Source: Membranipora membranacea
Lineage: Eukaryota; Bryozoa; Gymnolaemata; Cheilostomatida; Membraniporidae
Reading direction: 5' to 3'
DNA length: 60,000 nucleotides
NCBI GenBank assembly: GCA_914767715.1
Contig: OU612069.1
Coordinates: forward strand, 312,001-372,000
This document shows positions 1-12,854 of the stretch, in pieces (within the stretch, counting starts at the first letter, position 1; every line of letters begins with the position of its first letter). The translations under genes were made by a program, and so were the position numbers. Below the pieces are notes generated by a model. The model saw nothing but the letters and a program-made list of their open reading frames with translations, did no database searches and was not told the DNA's origin.

Positions 1-13
1 TGTATGCTACTTT

Positions 14-118
14 AAGTGCTCAAATCGTGCAAGATGCTGATAGAGGCATTTCATTATCATTGCATTATTATTTGATAATGAAATGCCTCTACCAGCATCT
101 TGCACCGTTTGAGCACTT
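14..118. repeat. Near-perfect 46-bp-stem hairpin (MITE or hairpin RNA locus)
   Basis: Bases 14-59 and 73-118 are reverse complements over 46 bp, with three mismatches (one would be a G:U pair in RNA), around a 13-nt loop at 60-72. The arms begin AAGTGCTCAAA and end CATTTCATTATCA. No ORF covers it. The symmetry along the full stem fits a palindromic MITE or a long hairpin RNA better than a standard animal pre-miRNA, which has a shorter stem. No second copy was found in this window. Confidence 0.75.
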
Positions 119-1621
119 CAACTAAGTCTGTGCTGGTCTTGACCCTTACAATCTGAGCTGCAATGGGAATGACCAGAATGGGAATCACTGGTATAAGGTA
201 ACACTATATCAAACCTGATTTAAGTGACACCCTAGAGCAATTTTGAGGAAAACATTTCATAACTTGCCCACTTAATTTAAAATATAGACATCCAACGTGG
301 CTATCTTTAATTTGGTGTTAGCTATCATTAAGTCATCAACAAGCTCTAGCATACATTAACTACTCTGGATAAATATGTAAATGTGAAATGCTTACTTCTC
401 CTAAGATGGCATTCTGACCTTCAATAGACTCGCTAACAGAATGGCGAATGGCGAATCATAAAACTGCTGCATGTGATTGTTTGAAGCATGCTACGCCAAT
501 AGAGGGCATGTTTTGACTATCCATCATCAAATTAGGCATTTGGCATCAATGTTGTTTTTCTTTCACAGATTGGTATGCATCTGCAGAAATGTGTCAGCCA
601 ATGTTGTTTTGCAAATAGCCTACATAGATCAAGTCCTCAAACCGATCAGCATTGCAGATCCATGCTTGCAGATTTGATGCTTCACATTACAAGACACATG
701 TACATAATTATACATGTAATCATTCAGAAAAAATGTCAAAACAAAAATTATGGTGGTGAGGATATCCTAACCCAAACTTGATGCAGGCAGTTTAGCACTT
801 CCTGGTATGTGACTATGATCAGCTATATTATTTATTTTACCTAACCGAATTCCCTGTAGGTAGTATGATTATTAACACAAGTCTTAGAGTATACCTCCGC
901 TCTCATCTCACAGCAGTGGGTTATAATTATACATAAAGAGCATGGTAAGCCTGAAATTCCCAAACTGATCACTTAAAGTAAGGGAGGTGCTATGCTTGTT
1001 CCACGCTTGACTAATACACTAACCCTCATCAGAACCGAAAAAGATCCCACATCACATACCTTCCGCTCATGTGACAAATCTATAGTCCACACAATCTTAT
1101 AAACTGGAGCAGGGACAGCAACAAGGGTAATTATACCTTACATCAGGTAATGTTACCTGTAAACAAGCTTTATAAGTCTAACCATTTGAACATTACCTCT
1201 AACCAGGTCTAGGTTACCTACCTTAACAGGAATTAAACTCTCTAAAGTACACATTACATTAGTCATATATTCGAGAGCGCAGCACATGTATTACTTGTGG
1301 AGTAGTCGATAACTGGGTGGACACTAATTTGGTACAGTAGGTACTTATAATGATTGAGTTGAATGACTTTAGGGACACATTGCAATTAAGACGCTCTCTC
1401 TTTATTTGGCCTTTAAATTAATGTAAGAGTTGGAGTTTAAGGTTACGATGGTGTAAGAATCTTGTGTTTTGCGCTATGAATGTTTTCCTATCCATGTAGA
1501 TATGTACGGACAGATGCCGCAAAGCCTGACTTTTTTTAATAGGGCGGGGATATCCTCTTTTGCAGCTGTACATTGTGTGTTTGTCTCATATCTATTCAAA
1601 CAAATCTTATTCATTTTGCAG
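119..1621. other. Upstream region without a recognisable gene
   Basis: No convincing exon was seen. The short open frames at 477-781 have no domain resemblance and no matching splice sites. The missing 5' exon(s) of the P450 gene should lie here or to the left of the window. Donor-like sites such as those near 940 and 1147 could not be tied to a frame that joins the exon at 1622. Confidence 0.4.
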
Positions 1622-4600
1622 ACAAAGTTAAAAGGGTCAAGCCGTTAGAAACTCCGCACAACCCTGTGACGAACATCAACACATATCGACATTCACCACC
1701 TAACAACACCATCACCGATTCAGCCGAGACCATCATGAGGTAAGAAATATCACAAAATAGCATATCCTCTCCAACATATTACCACAATGAGCATAACTTC
1801 ATGGATTCTAGTAAGTGACCCAGTCAGGTGATGATTGATTAAAAATAGATAAGGTGGTAATGCCATTCCCACAAGCCATGTTCTCGTAACTAATAGAAGG
1901 TTAGATTGTGTATAAGCATGTTAGCCAATGTTTGCATGTGCAAACTCAGGCTGGTAATCTTTGCACCTAGTGTTATGGTTCATCCAAGCGTGCTTCTATT
2001 CTAAGATTAAAAGTCACCCCACCCTCATCAGATCAAAACTGCTACCAGAAGTGAGACGGAGATTATGGACAGCTGCATTGGGCGAATTTGGTAAAACCGT
2101 ATATACCATTTATTTTTCCACTCGACTCAACCAACATCTAGATGGCAATTTTGGTCAGACTAAAGCTGTCATAATTACAGGCACTTGGGGCTATTATGCG
2201 GAAGTTCTAGTCAACCGTACCCTTGGCCACCTTATAGTGACAGCTCCAGTTTCTTAAAAGTCATATTTTTTAAAAAACCAACAGAAATTTTAAGTATCTA
2301 AAGACAATTCGAGGTGTATAATTATTTTAATTTGTTAACCAGTGGGGAGAGAGTTTCAAATATGTTACCGAAGATGTTTTTTCACTGCGAACATCCAAAC
2401 CAAACCTCTGACCTCAAAGGATTTTATATAGCGAAATAAGTTTGTTGTTTGCGGCCTCCCTACCATATATTGTAATATGCGCAATTATATATTGATTCAG
2501 CTTTTGAATGTGATAGGCTCCCAGGTACTGCAGGCTCCCAGGTACTGCAGGCTCCCAGGTACTGCAGGCTCCCAGGTACTGCAGGCTCCCAGGTACTGCA
2601 GGCTCCCAGGTACTGTAGGCTCCCAGGTACTGCAGGCTCCCAGGTACTGTAGGCTCCCAGGTACTGCAGGCTCCCAGGTACTGCAGGCTTTCTACCATTT
2701 CTACCACTAGCAAGACCCTGACTCCATGAATGCTTCTGTTGGAGACAGAAGATTTGTAAATGAAATTGATAGACAGTTTAATCTTAACGAGCCATAAGTT
2801 TAATTTAGACGTACAGTGACTGACATTAGCTTTGCTTGTTTCTGTGTAAACTAATACTACCCACAAAATAGATGATTAGATAGCCCGCAAGTCACTACTC
2901 GGTGTTGTGTTCTCACATCATACAGCACATGATACTTCACCATCCCCAGCCTATGAAACACAGCATACGTGTTAAGGTTATTGCCCTTACATGACTCATT
3001 GCGTGGACCCCTTATAATGAGTTTAAGCTGTCTTTCTGGCTAGCATTGTGTGAATAAATCATACAATTTTGATTAGATTCTCATAATAATATAATTCTAT
3101 TTTACTCACACAGTTGTCCAGTCAGTAAAGATGATAAGAAGACATCAGAGGAAGAGTATTTACCGACCTTGACCAAATTAGGGAGGGTGAGTAAATGTTA
3201 GATAACCTTGACCTTATAATCAGTTCTCTTGTTGTTGATCAGCAACATATTAACCAAATTCTTGCTCATAGGCGCAATATTGGAAAAACAAACAAGCATT
3301 GCAGTACGCGTGTAATAAGATATGCGTGAGGCACTGCAAACATAATTGACCATCAAAGCTAGAAGCAAGCGTATCCTCAGCTAACAACAGTCTAAACCAA
3401 TGACAACAATAATCAGAACCAATAAAACTCAAAATAGCACATCCAAACCTTGATTTAATTGCCGCTGTTTATCACTCAGATGACTCAGATAGACAAAAAG
3501 GTCGGAGTTTGTAAGTACGATTGTAAATGTTTCAGATAACATCTTTGTTTCAATGCCTATGCCACTAGTAGCAATACTTTTAACTTGTACTAGAGATACC
3601 TGGATTGCTATGTTTTTGTCATTTACCAGTGCCGATGTCTACACCAAATTTCACAGCTTGTTTGTCAGCGATTGTAATAAAACCCTGAATCCAATAGTGT
3701 TATTTTTGCTGTAGAAAGCCGCTCTGGATGCGTTACCCGGACCCGGCCGGACTTGTTTCTTTGGTAATGTACTAGAGATAGACAAGCTCCGCCTCCACAC
3801 CTGGGTACACGAGCAGGCTCTGAAGTACGGGCCGGTGATGAGGGTCAGCTTCTTTGAGAATCATTGTGTGTTTATTAGCTCGTGGGAGGCTGCTGTCGAA
3901 GCCTTCGTGACAAGAGGTAATAACTGAAAGCCTACCCAAAGACCTTTATGCTTTATATATTAATTAGGTCTAGGTCTGGGTCTGGGTCTGGGTCTGGGTC
4001 TGGGTCTGGGTCTGGGTCTGGGTCTGGGTCTGGGTCTGGGTCTGGGTCTGGGTCTGGGTCTGGGTCTGGGTCTGGGTCTGGGTCTGGGTCTGGGTCTGGG
4101 TCTGGGTCTGGGTCTGGGTCTGGGTCTGGGTCTGGGTCTGGGTCTGGGTCTGGGTCTGGGTCTGGGTCTGGGTCTGGGTCTGGGTCTGGGTCTGGGTCTG
4201 GGTCTGGGTCTGGGTCTGGGTCTGGGTCTGGGTCTGGGTCTGGGTCTGGGTCTGGGTCTGGGTCTGGGTCTGGGTCTGGGTCTGGGTCTGGGTCTGGGTC
4301 TGGGTCTGGGTCTGGGTCTGGGTCTGGGTCTGGGTCTGGGTCTGGGTCTGGGTCTGGGTCTGGGTCTGGGTCTGGGTCTGGGTCTGGGTCTGGGTCTAGG
4401 TCTAGGTTGGCCAAATTTTTATGCGGCTATGTTAGGCTAAGATCAAGTTGCTATGTTAGGCTAAGATCAAGTTGACACGCTTCCTTCACCTTGACCTTCA
4501 CCTTCAATAAGCTGGAAGAGGTCTGAGAAATTATTAAATTCAAAGCCTGCGAAGCCTCTGGGCAGGTGTTGAATTCAATGTATTGGCAGCAAATATATAT

Positions 4601-7600
4601 TTATACCATTACACTGTGAGTCCGTGGAGTTTTGAGGAGACTGTGTTAACAGACTTGAGAACCAGATGTGACAGGTGTGTGTCTAGCCTTGTATCCATTA
4701 TCATTGCTCGAAGAACAGGCTTGTAAGAAGTGCCCAGCAGCGTATTCATAAATAGAAAATTTGGAATATAAGCCTGAAAAATAATTACCCTTGATGGTTC
4801 TGTTCACTGAATGATATGCACGTCACACATTCCCTTCTCACACATGTAAATTCTTACCTATGCAGATCACACTGACCAATTTTGGCGGGTTTCATGCTCT
4901 ACAAATCAGGATTTCCTCCTCTTGCTCTATTCAGCTGTTTTGACCAGTGACTGCCAGCTGTACATAATTCACTGCTTTGTAAGGTTATTAGTTATGATTA
5001 TTCTTATCTCAATAAAACAGGAACAGACTGCATGGGCTCGAGGTATCTCCCCAGAGCTCACCTACTGACAGGACCAGATGTGGCCTTCACGGTAAGATGT
5101 TGTCTACAAGAACAAAATAACATTACTTCTAGCTAGAGCGTCAAAGCACAAGAGGAGGATCTATAAAACCCTCTAAATATCGATCCTCCCTGCGCAGCTA
5201 AGAACTAAGCCTACATATATATCAACTCATAACCAGTTTTAACATCAAGTTTACCTGCAAATGTTCAGCAATATGAGACTCAAGCTTTTCTTTATTTACA
5301 TTTTCATAAAACAATCACGCGGAAAAGCCTTGAGATAAGAAATCAAGCATTATGAGAATTGATGTTGTTCGAGATCAGCCAAAAATTGATTTTCAGCTTT
5401 GACCTAGTGTACGTCTAGTTTAGTCTAGCTTTTGATAGGAGTTGTGACAGCACAACAAATTCTCAATTTCGTTATAGCCTGTGGCACTAAAAAAAAATAT
5501 TATAGTGACATGAGGGGATGGCCGTCGGGCAAGGGAAAAGTCTGTTGGGCTGAGACTAGCCTTGTACTGTTATCCCAAAATAGATCTTCTATTAATTTTC
5601 GCATCGTTCTCCATTTTCTTCAGGGTGTCGATGCGCCCCACTATGCTGATCTAAGGAGATCCTTATATGAAGGACTGACTGAGACACACGAACTAGAAGC
5701 GATGCAGTCAATACAGAGACAGTATATTGTAGACTTTGGGGACAGATGCTATCAGGCAGCAGTGGTCAACATGAATCAAGCATTCTATGATCACATCTCG
5801 CTGACGGTGGCCTCAATGGTAAGTTTATACGAATTATAATAATATAGGCTTAATATGAATGTGCTTACATTAATTAATTCATCTAATTAGCGCACCATTG
5901 TACAGGTACAGGTAAGGATGGGCAAGCTCTGCTCCTTCAGCAGCGTGGGTAGTGACCAGAATTCAAACCTGCAACTCTCACATTGGGAACCTTGAATCCT
6001 AACCAATATACCTCCCCCTCAGTAACTGAAGGAGATTAGTCGCTAGCCACAATCATAATCATAAAGAGTACAGTTTTTCTTTGCCGTTCAATTCAGTAGT
6101 CTGACTGGTTAGTATCATAGTCATTTATTCCAATTCCCACATCAAATTAAATATTAGTTTCAAAAAGATTTATTATCTTTCAATGTCAGGGCAATGACAT
6201 GGTAATATCCTATGTGACTTTGTATTCTCGATTGTGGTGTCATTGCATTGTATTATTAGGTAATGTTGGTTTTTGAACTCACTTATTTTGGCTCATGCTA
6301 CTTGGTGTCATCAGACCGCCGATGAACCCCGATTTCGTTGGTCTTTTTTCAAATCGTGGTGCAAAGAGTACTTTATTACTATGGGATAGTAAGATTCCGA
6401 AACACAAATAAGGGAGAGAGCGAACAGTTACTTTTTGCTTCTATGTTCCTCGATCCCAAAAAACAATTAGATGAATTATAATTATAATTATAATTATAAT
6501 GAATCATCTCTTGATCAGAAATTCCTGGCTGTCTGAGTACCCAGCATCACATTACAAAGGCCAGCATAATTAGATCTCAATGTGGGTAACATTCATGAAG
6601 CAAAGAATGCCACGTTATGAGCATGATAACAGACCTGCAACCCACAAACACTGTTACCCACGCATCCTACACAGACCTGGCGCTATGTTGTACATATGCT
6701 GCCTCCTCACAAATTCCTGTGGTGCTATGATTATATGTAGGAGATTCTGCTATTCAATATAATATCTCTATACATGAGGTTCTTTTTATTCCGAATTTAC
6801 ACTGGTCCCCTTAAGCTCAGGTAGCTTGCTTTGGGTAGAAAACCTACACCCTTGCAAGCACACAGTATACCTCATGTATTTATGCTCCTGATCCAAACAG
6901 AAGCTTTCTTTGTTTAAGTCACTATTTTCATGTTTGTTGTATAATACTTGACAGGCATTCGGAGGGAAGTATGAGAGTGAAGACGACCAGGTCAAGGCCA
7001 TCCGCGCCGTCGAGTCAGCTTACCGAGAGGTTAGTTACATATTTAATATCCTTGATGATGAACTCAGTCCCATCCATATTGACAAAAGATTATAATATGA
7101 GAGTATTTGAGAGTTGGTATTATTATGTATATAGTTTGATAACATATCAATTAGAAACTTTCTCCTAAGGACAGAAATACTGCTCTAATTACAGTGCAGC
7201 TCACTTAATTCAAACCTCTGGGACCACAAAATCAAAAAGCATGTCTGTCATAAGTGAGCAGTCTAACTTAAGTGACAATATAATGCATTGAGATCTGGCT
7301 GAAGGGACCAATTCTTCCCTGTATGAGTGGGAGTTGAGCATTATACAGTCTGAGTTAACCAGCTTACACTGCATCTATATTTAAAGGATACAAACCTATA
7401 CATTTTAATCACAAGATAATTTTCCAAAACCTATTACACTATCATTCACAGACATTTCTAGAGGATGTTAACAAGGCTGGTATACTTGACCTGAAGACGA
7501 GTCTATGGAAGCACACATGGATAAAGAGAGGAGCTCATCGAGATGCTGAGAGGCTGAGTAATCTACTGACTGAGATAATACAGAAAGAAATCTCAGTCGC

Positions 7601-10600
7601 TAAGGTCAGTATGTCATTGTGTAACATGTTCAAAACCACAATTGCAACCGCCAGTATCACAATGATTCACCACCTGTGTTGGACATGGTAAGCAGGGCTG
7701 TAGTTGAGATAAAATGGTAGGGGAGGCAAAGTCCGAGTCGAGTCCGAAGCATCACTAGGATGGGTGCTGTAAGTTCCTCCCTAAAAGATTAAGGCAAATA
7801 ATTAGCAAATGGAAACCCCACAGGAGCTGATTCTGACATAGATTATTCAATCATAGTGTTTTTAGACCACTGTATTAAGCTTTTTAAGGGATGCAGTGCC
7901 TCCCTGCCTCCCCTAGAACTACGGGCCTGATAGGGCAAACCTAAGCCGAGTTGTTGATATAAAGTATAGGAATAGGTACTCAGTTAAAGTGAATTTTATT
8001 TCTGGTGCGGTTGTTCAGCGAAAGTCTATAGACCAGAATGATTTGAAATACTCATCAACCTAAAGCCTTGTATCCTACGAAATATTCTACGTAATATTCT
8101 ACAAAGTGTTTACGTAGTATTCTACGAAGTATTCTACAAAGTATTCTACGAAGTATTCTACAAACTCTTGATAGAAATTGATGCATATGTTTTCAGTTAG
8201 AATCCGATGGATTTAAGTCTTATATCATGTCCTCCATAGAATTTCACCAATTAATTTTGGAGGGAAAACCCCTAATATATTATATTTGTTTTCTGTCTGT
8301 TTTGCAGGAGAAATACGCAGCTGAGGAGAGGCTAATGTGTGTAGTAGATCACATGTTACATAAGCAGGCTGTAGATTTGGAGTTGTCTGGATCCACTCAT
8401 GTAACAGACGCTGCTATCCAGGGAGCTATTATCGATCTAGCTATTGGCTGTTAGTGTACCTTACCATCAATTTACACATTATATATATTCAGTGGTTTAA
8501 GCGGACCTCTCTCTTTGCGGAAACTCTACTCTTAAAGTCATAAATCGCATCTAAAATATCTGGAGAATCTATACAGAAATATAGGTCTTGATAGTATGAT
8601 TGATACCTGGTCAAAAAGAGAAATTTTTACACAGTATTTTGCAAGGATTGAGTGGGAACGGTTTTCTAATAGTTCCTCCTCTACATTCTATTTGATTACT
8701 CAGTTCCCACCAGTTCCTACTCACTTCCAACAATGTATGTTTTTACTGTCAGGATCATTCATTGGACCACATTCCAAGTCTTTCTTCTCAGCAAAGCATT
8801 TCACTTTTAGATAATCTGTTGTTTTTTGTCATAGCTAACCATTCATTTCTCAAGTTGTCTTATCAACAATAATATTTTATTGTCATTAATTCTTTATATC
8901 TAGCTGAAGATGAAATATTATTTCTATTTGTAGCCAATCCGTTATTCTGGAGACAGCTGCTCACAGTTTTCTCACCACTCCTCGTAGATCAGGATCTACA
9001 GAAGAGACTACAGGCGACCATTGATGAGCATTTCAAGCGGGATGACGTTGTGACATTCGCTGACAGGTAGAAAATTACAGTAATCTCATGATTATTAGTT
9101 ATTTAAATGTGATAATTAAGTTTAAGGCCCTGTTTAAGACAATACAGAGGGTGGGCTGCCCTAAAGAGGGACGCAAGTTGCCCGGAGTCCTCATACTGAG
9201 AGTGTGATACATCCTAGTAAACTAGAATGCATCATAGAGGTGAGGCCATGGTGGACCTCCTAATCATAAGTGTGCAGCAAGCTGCCAGAAACTGAAACAG
9301 GCACTAATTGGTCATTGGCAGTGACACTTTGACCTTAGCCAATAGGCCGAGAATCGATAATTAAGTCCAAGGTCTACTCAACTACTCAACCTGTTATTAC
9401 AGTATTATCTCATTCTGCGCATGCTCAGCTCTGGGCACGAGCTGATCTCTGCAAAATTGAGTCTTGGAATTCCGAAGCCATCTGATTGGCTACCTGCTCT
9501 GGTGACATACTCCCCAAAGCGTGCAGATTTGTAATTAATAGTTATCCTCTCTTGTCATTATTAGCTGATTTTGATTGACAGTTTATGCAGGGGATATCCC
9601 ATTTCCCCTTTCTAAAGATGCAATCAAAACCCAAACTAAACTCATTGTTCTTGGACATGCGCAAATTCAAGACACGCATGATGCATACTTAGCCTTACAA
9701 CATTTGCTTTGTGGTAATGATAGCATAGTTTATCAGTGGTCTACATGCCCAGTCAGATCACGAGAGTCAGTATGGTATTATCTAGATAAAATTTGATCCT
9801 ATTTACCTGCCTTCCAGCTGTTCCCCTTCCACTGGTCACACCACAGTGGAGGAGAGCAACTCCTTATGTAGGCAAATTGACCAACTTGGTCTAAGTATTA
9901 TTTCGCTTATTATGTATTTGATCAATATAAGTAAGTCTATGGCTTGAACCAAATACAGGGGAGACAACCTGAGAAAGTGTCTCAATCTCAGTCCGACAGA
10001 ATATTATTTGTCATCACTGCATTACCATCAGTTGTATCATGTATCATTATCTCAATGTAAGCATATCTCATTGGCCTCGAAAGAGGCACTAAATAGCAAA
10101 TAAAGCGTATATTAATATACTATTATATAGAATGCCTTTGACAGCAATCTGTACTATTACTTACAGAGGAAAACTGCCTCTAGTTGAGTCCTACATTCTG
10201 GAATGCTTGAGATGTTACATCCCTGACGCTCTTCTCATAACAAGGACAGCGATACGAGACACCAAGGTCGCTGGATATGATGTAAGTGGTTTGAAAGTCT
10301 GTTGAAGGAAATTATTGATGGGCATGTTTATGAGAAATTGTTATATTTTGTACATGAAATGGTAGCCTGTCTTGACAAGCTTTGTCAAGACAGGCTAATG
10401 AAATGGATGGTTAGGCTCATTGCTTTCTCACAGTGGGGTCAGACTCTACCTATATTGGACTATTGGCCCACAAACTGTCATTTCACTAAAGCAAATGCCA
10501 AACAAAGCGACTTCATCAGAGTTCACTTAGTCTAGCTTGCGTATAGGGACCCCTATACATAGAATATCAGCAAAATAACAGGACAGCAATGCTGAAGTTT

Positions 10601-11751
10601 ATTTCCTTATTTACACTACGTTATCTGTATGACCTGTTAGATCCCTGACAACAGATCCAAACTAGACAACTGACAACTAGATTCCATCCACTGCAGTTCC
10701 GACCTTGTAGCGATATGCTACATTTTAGGTTGAGGCTGTCAGTGGTTGAAGAGTGGAACTAATGACTTGGAAACCTAGTCGTCCCTATAAAAACACTTCC
10801 GAAGCCGGCACATCAGTGCAGTCATTGTCAATCCTTATTTACACCATGAAATATATATGACTCGTTAGATCCCTGAAGGATACTGGCTGATGTGTAATAT
10901 GACGACTATACTGAGAGACCCCAAGGTGTACAAAGATCCAGATACATTCAAACCTGATAGGTACCTGACATCGGAGGGACAACTTCTACCGTCAGATCAT
11001 CCTATGATGGAGAGGTAGGTGTGTGAGACAGTATAACTGGAATGTTCTGATACAGGCTTCAAATCTGAATGATACCATGGCCCATAACTGCCAAACCTTA
11101 TTGTTCACAGAAAACACCTACTATTTTTTTTTGTGAGTAGGATTTGTCTATGTGCTCAGAACAAACACCTACTAGATTTTCTTTAGCGTCTGATTTTGGC
11201 TATCAGTTCAGAGTAAAAGAGTGGTAGTTTAGAGAAAACGCATGCTATTTTTTTACAGTGCTTGATTTTGGCTATGAGTTCAGAGGAAACACATAGTAGT
11301 TCAGAGAAAATTCATGCTAATTTTTAACAGTTGACTGATTTTGGCTATGAGCTCAGAGCAAACACCCATATGCTCAGAGAAAACACCCATGTGCTCAGAG
11401 AAAACAACCATGTGCTCAGAGAAAACACCCATGTGCTCAGAGAAAACACATGCTAATTTTTAACAGTTGACTGATTTTGGTGATTTTCACTCATACAGGA
11501 TAAAACCCCAGGGGTTTGGTATGAGATTCTGTCCAGCGAAGCCTTTCGCTCACCAGGCCAGATTTGAGATGCTGATATATATGCTACAACAGTACGACCT
11601 TACACCGACAAAACCGCTCTCATACGACGATATCGACCTGCTCAAACAAGAAACTCAGGGTACATTCATCAATCCGTCATACACTGCTGAGTGCAAGGTC
11701 ACCAAACGAGGTGCTACAACACCGAGTGAGCCCCCAACGCAGACTGAGTAA
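1622..11751 (+). CDS. Divergent cytochrome P450, 12 exons traced, 5' end missing
   Basis: Twelve exons join without a frame break: 1622-1739, 3114-3186, 3715-3916, 5021-5091, 5624-5818, 6955-7029, 7452-7604, 8308-8449, 8934-9066, 10167-10281, 10869-11014, 11499-11751 (TGA-free to the final TAA). They give at least 557 residues. Recognisable P450 parts are the N-terminal LPGPG hinge and KYGPVMRV (exon 3), the K-helix ExxR as ECLR (exon 10), the PERF region as FKPDRY and the preceding ILRDP (exon 11), and the haem Cys loop QGFGMRFCPA (exon 12). The K-helix-to-PERF stretch reads like clan 2 enzymes. Oddities: the C-helix WxxxR is YADLR; the I-helix has AIGSNP where AGxDT is expected; the usual Phe seven residues before the haem Cys is Gln; and the Gly two after it is Ala. 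The first traced exon starts in phase 1 behind a good acceptor, so coding sequence begins further upstream; no membrane anchor was found. The exon 8 donor is gttagt. It is probably a haem protein, but normal oxygen activation is doubtful. Substrate unknown. Confidence 0.9.
2516..2688. repeat. 17-bp minisatellite, about 10 copies (P450 intron)
   Basis: The unit GGCTCCCAGGTACTGCA is repeated head to tail with only a few substitutions. It lies in the intron between P450 exons 1 and 2. It opens artefactual reading frames on both strands. Confidence 0.95.
3966..4408. repeat. (GGTCTG)n hexanucleotide array, about 73 copies
   Basis: A near-pure run of the hexamer, with GGTCTA variants only at the two edges, sits in the intron between P450 exons 3 and 4, starting 50 bp after the exon 3 donor. 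It encodes Gly-Ser on the plus strand and Asp-Pro on the minus strand purely by periodicity. The purity implies recent expansion. Confidence 0.98.
7189..7374. mobile_element. Short MITE with TACAGTG-type ends (P450 intron)
   Basis: The left end TACAGTGCAGCTCACTTAA and the right end, read on the minus strand as GCAGTGTAAGCTGGTTAACTC, are imperfect inverted repeats about 185 bp apart. The ends resemble pogo/Tigger-type termini, and TA may be the target duplication. There is no coding capacity. It is in the intron between P450 exons 6 and 7. Confidence 0.6.
7693..7929. mobile_element. hAT-like MITE, family 'CAGGGCCGTAG', copy 1
   Basis: It begins CAGGGCTGTAGTTGAG and ends CTAGAACTACGGGCCTG, which are inverted repeats. 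The interior (AGCAAATGGAA, GGAGCTGATTCTGAC, GCCTCCCTGCCTCCCC) recurs in copies at 19687, 27314 and, in decayed form, at 15819. Its ends resemble hAT termini. An 8-bp target duplication could not be recognised. It lies in a P450 intron. Confidence 0.75.
8085..8164. repeat. Short tandem repeat of TATTCTACGAAG-like units
   Basis: Six to seven degenerate copies of an 11-12-bp unit (TATTCTACGAAG / TATTCTACAAAG) follow one another in the intron before P450 exon 8. Confidence 0.8.
9127..9330 (+). repeat. Dispersed repeat, forward copy
   Basis: About 200 bp (gggctgccctaaagaggg, actagaatgcatc, ggcactaattggtcattgg) match the reverse complement of 30340-30545 with scattered differences. The coding content is nil. 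The copy lies in the intron after P450 exon 9. Family unknown. Confidence 0.7.
10363..10397. repeat. Perfect 16-bp palindrome with 3-nt loop
   Basis: TAGCCTGTCTTGACAA at 10363-10378 is followed by gct and then its exact reverse complement at 10382-10397. It lies in a P450 intron. Confidence 0.9.
11140..11462. repeat. Degenerate tandem repeat just upstream of P450 exon 12
   Basis: Units built around CTCAGAGAAAACACCCATGTG recur, cleanest at 11360-11450, with a longer superunit containing TGATTTTGGCTATGAG. The array ends about 35 bp before the last P450 acceptor. Confidence 0.8.
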
Positions 11752-12854
11752 GTCGAGCAAGTCTGTGCTTAAACATATAAACTCTTATACATTGTGCGTC
11801 TACTCGCTCTAGTCAAAGACATAAAAGTACTTCATAGCTTATCATCCTAGTTACCCAGTATCAACAATCTTATTCCACAATGCAATTTATTGGTTTCTCA
11901 TAGCGAGGCTAGCCAATGATAGAAAAAATACAATGAAAATACAATTTTATTTTACCCCTATATTTTCTAAAAATGAATTTATATATAATATAATTATTAT
12001 AATTGGAAGTTATGATGAATAGAGGCATCACTGAAGGCCGATGAAGCTTTCCTTGTTGCGATGATGATGGCCACTCTGGATACAATCCTAGATTATCATT
12101 TGCAGACAACTCCAGATCGTATCAAGTAATATTTATTTTTAACCACAAATTGACATTATTTTAATCAATTCATTTAACATTATGACTCTTTGTCTATAAT
12201 AGTTCTTCACATTTTCATCCCCTCATAATCCCTATTATTAATAAAATACAATAATAAAAACTCTCTGATAACAAAGTTGATGTATATGCGCCTGTTATGA
12301 CATTAAAGGTATAGCATTGATAAGCGTAAAGTTCTAAATCACATATTAATCCCAAACTGCTGACAACCACCTTGAAACGAAAATATTTAGGAGTTTAATA
12401 GTCTGAGCCCCCCAGACTTTTGCCCACCGCCCGACGGCCCCCCGGATATATTTTTAGCCATACATGACAATCAGTGTGGGAAAGTTTGGCTGATAATTTA
12501 ATGCTACTATAAGATATCCAGCAGAGTTTGAGCACTTGTAACAAGTTCTGACATGTTTCTGATAAATGTGTCCAATCAGTGTACACATACGATAGATAGA
12601 AGCACATTTAAAAGTATATGACACCAGTTATATCTAAGGGGCTCGGAAATACTGAGAGAGGACAATTTATCTAAGATTTAAAAACCAGGAGTGAGACATA
12701 TACGGCGCGGCTAAATACACAGAAAACAATGAAAATTCTCTTTTTTACTATAATTATTGAAAAATATTGATCAGTACATCAGTGATCAGCATAATAGAGT
12801 AAGCATATTATTCTTACTCTGTTAAGGGCTCACCTGTAAGTTTCACTAACTGGT
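11752..12854. other. 3' flank of the P450 gene, no gene seen
   Basis: AT-rich. An AATAAA at about 12239 could be the polyadenylation signal of the P450 transcript. A GC-rich block (gagccccccagacttttgcc...cgcccgacggcccccc) at 12404-12442 recurs at 14966-15005, marking another small dispersed repeat. Confidence 0.4.

Noticed and set aside
2414-2866. Repetitive proteins on both strands
   Set aside because: Products of the 17-bp minisatellite in a P450 intron.
3948-4475. Long Gly-Ser ORF (+) and Asp-Pro ORF (-)
   Set aside because: Both arise from the hexanucleotide array in a P450 intron; a period of six keeps every frame open.
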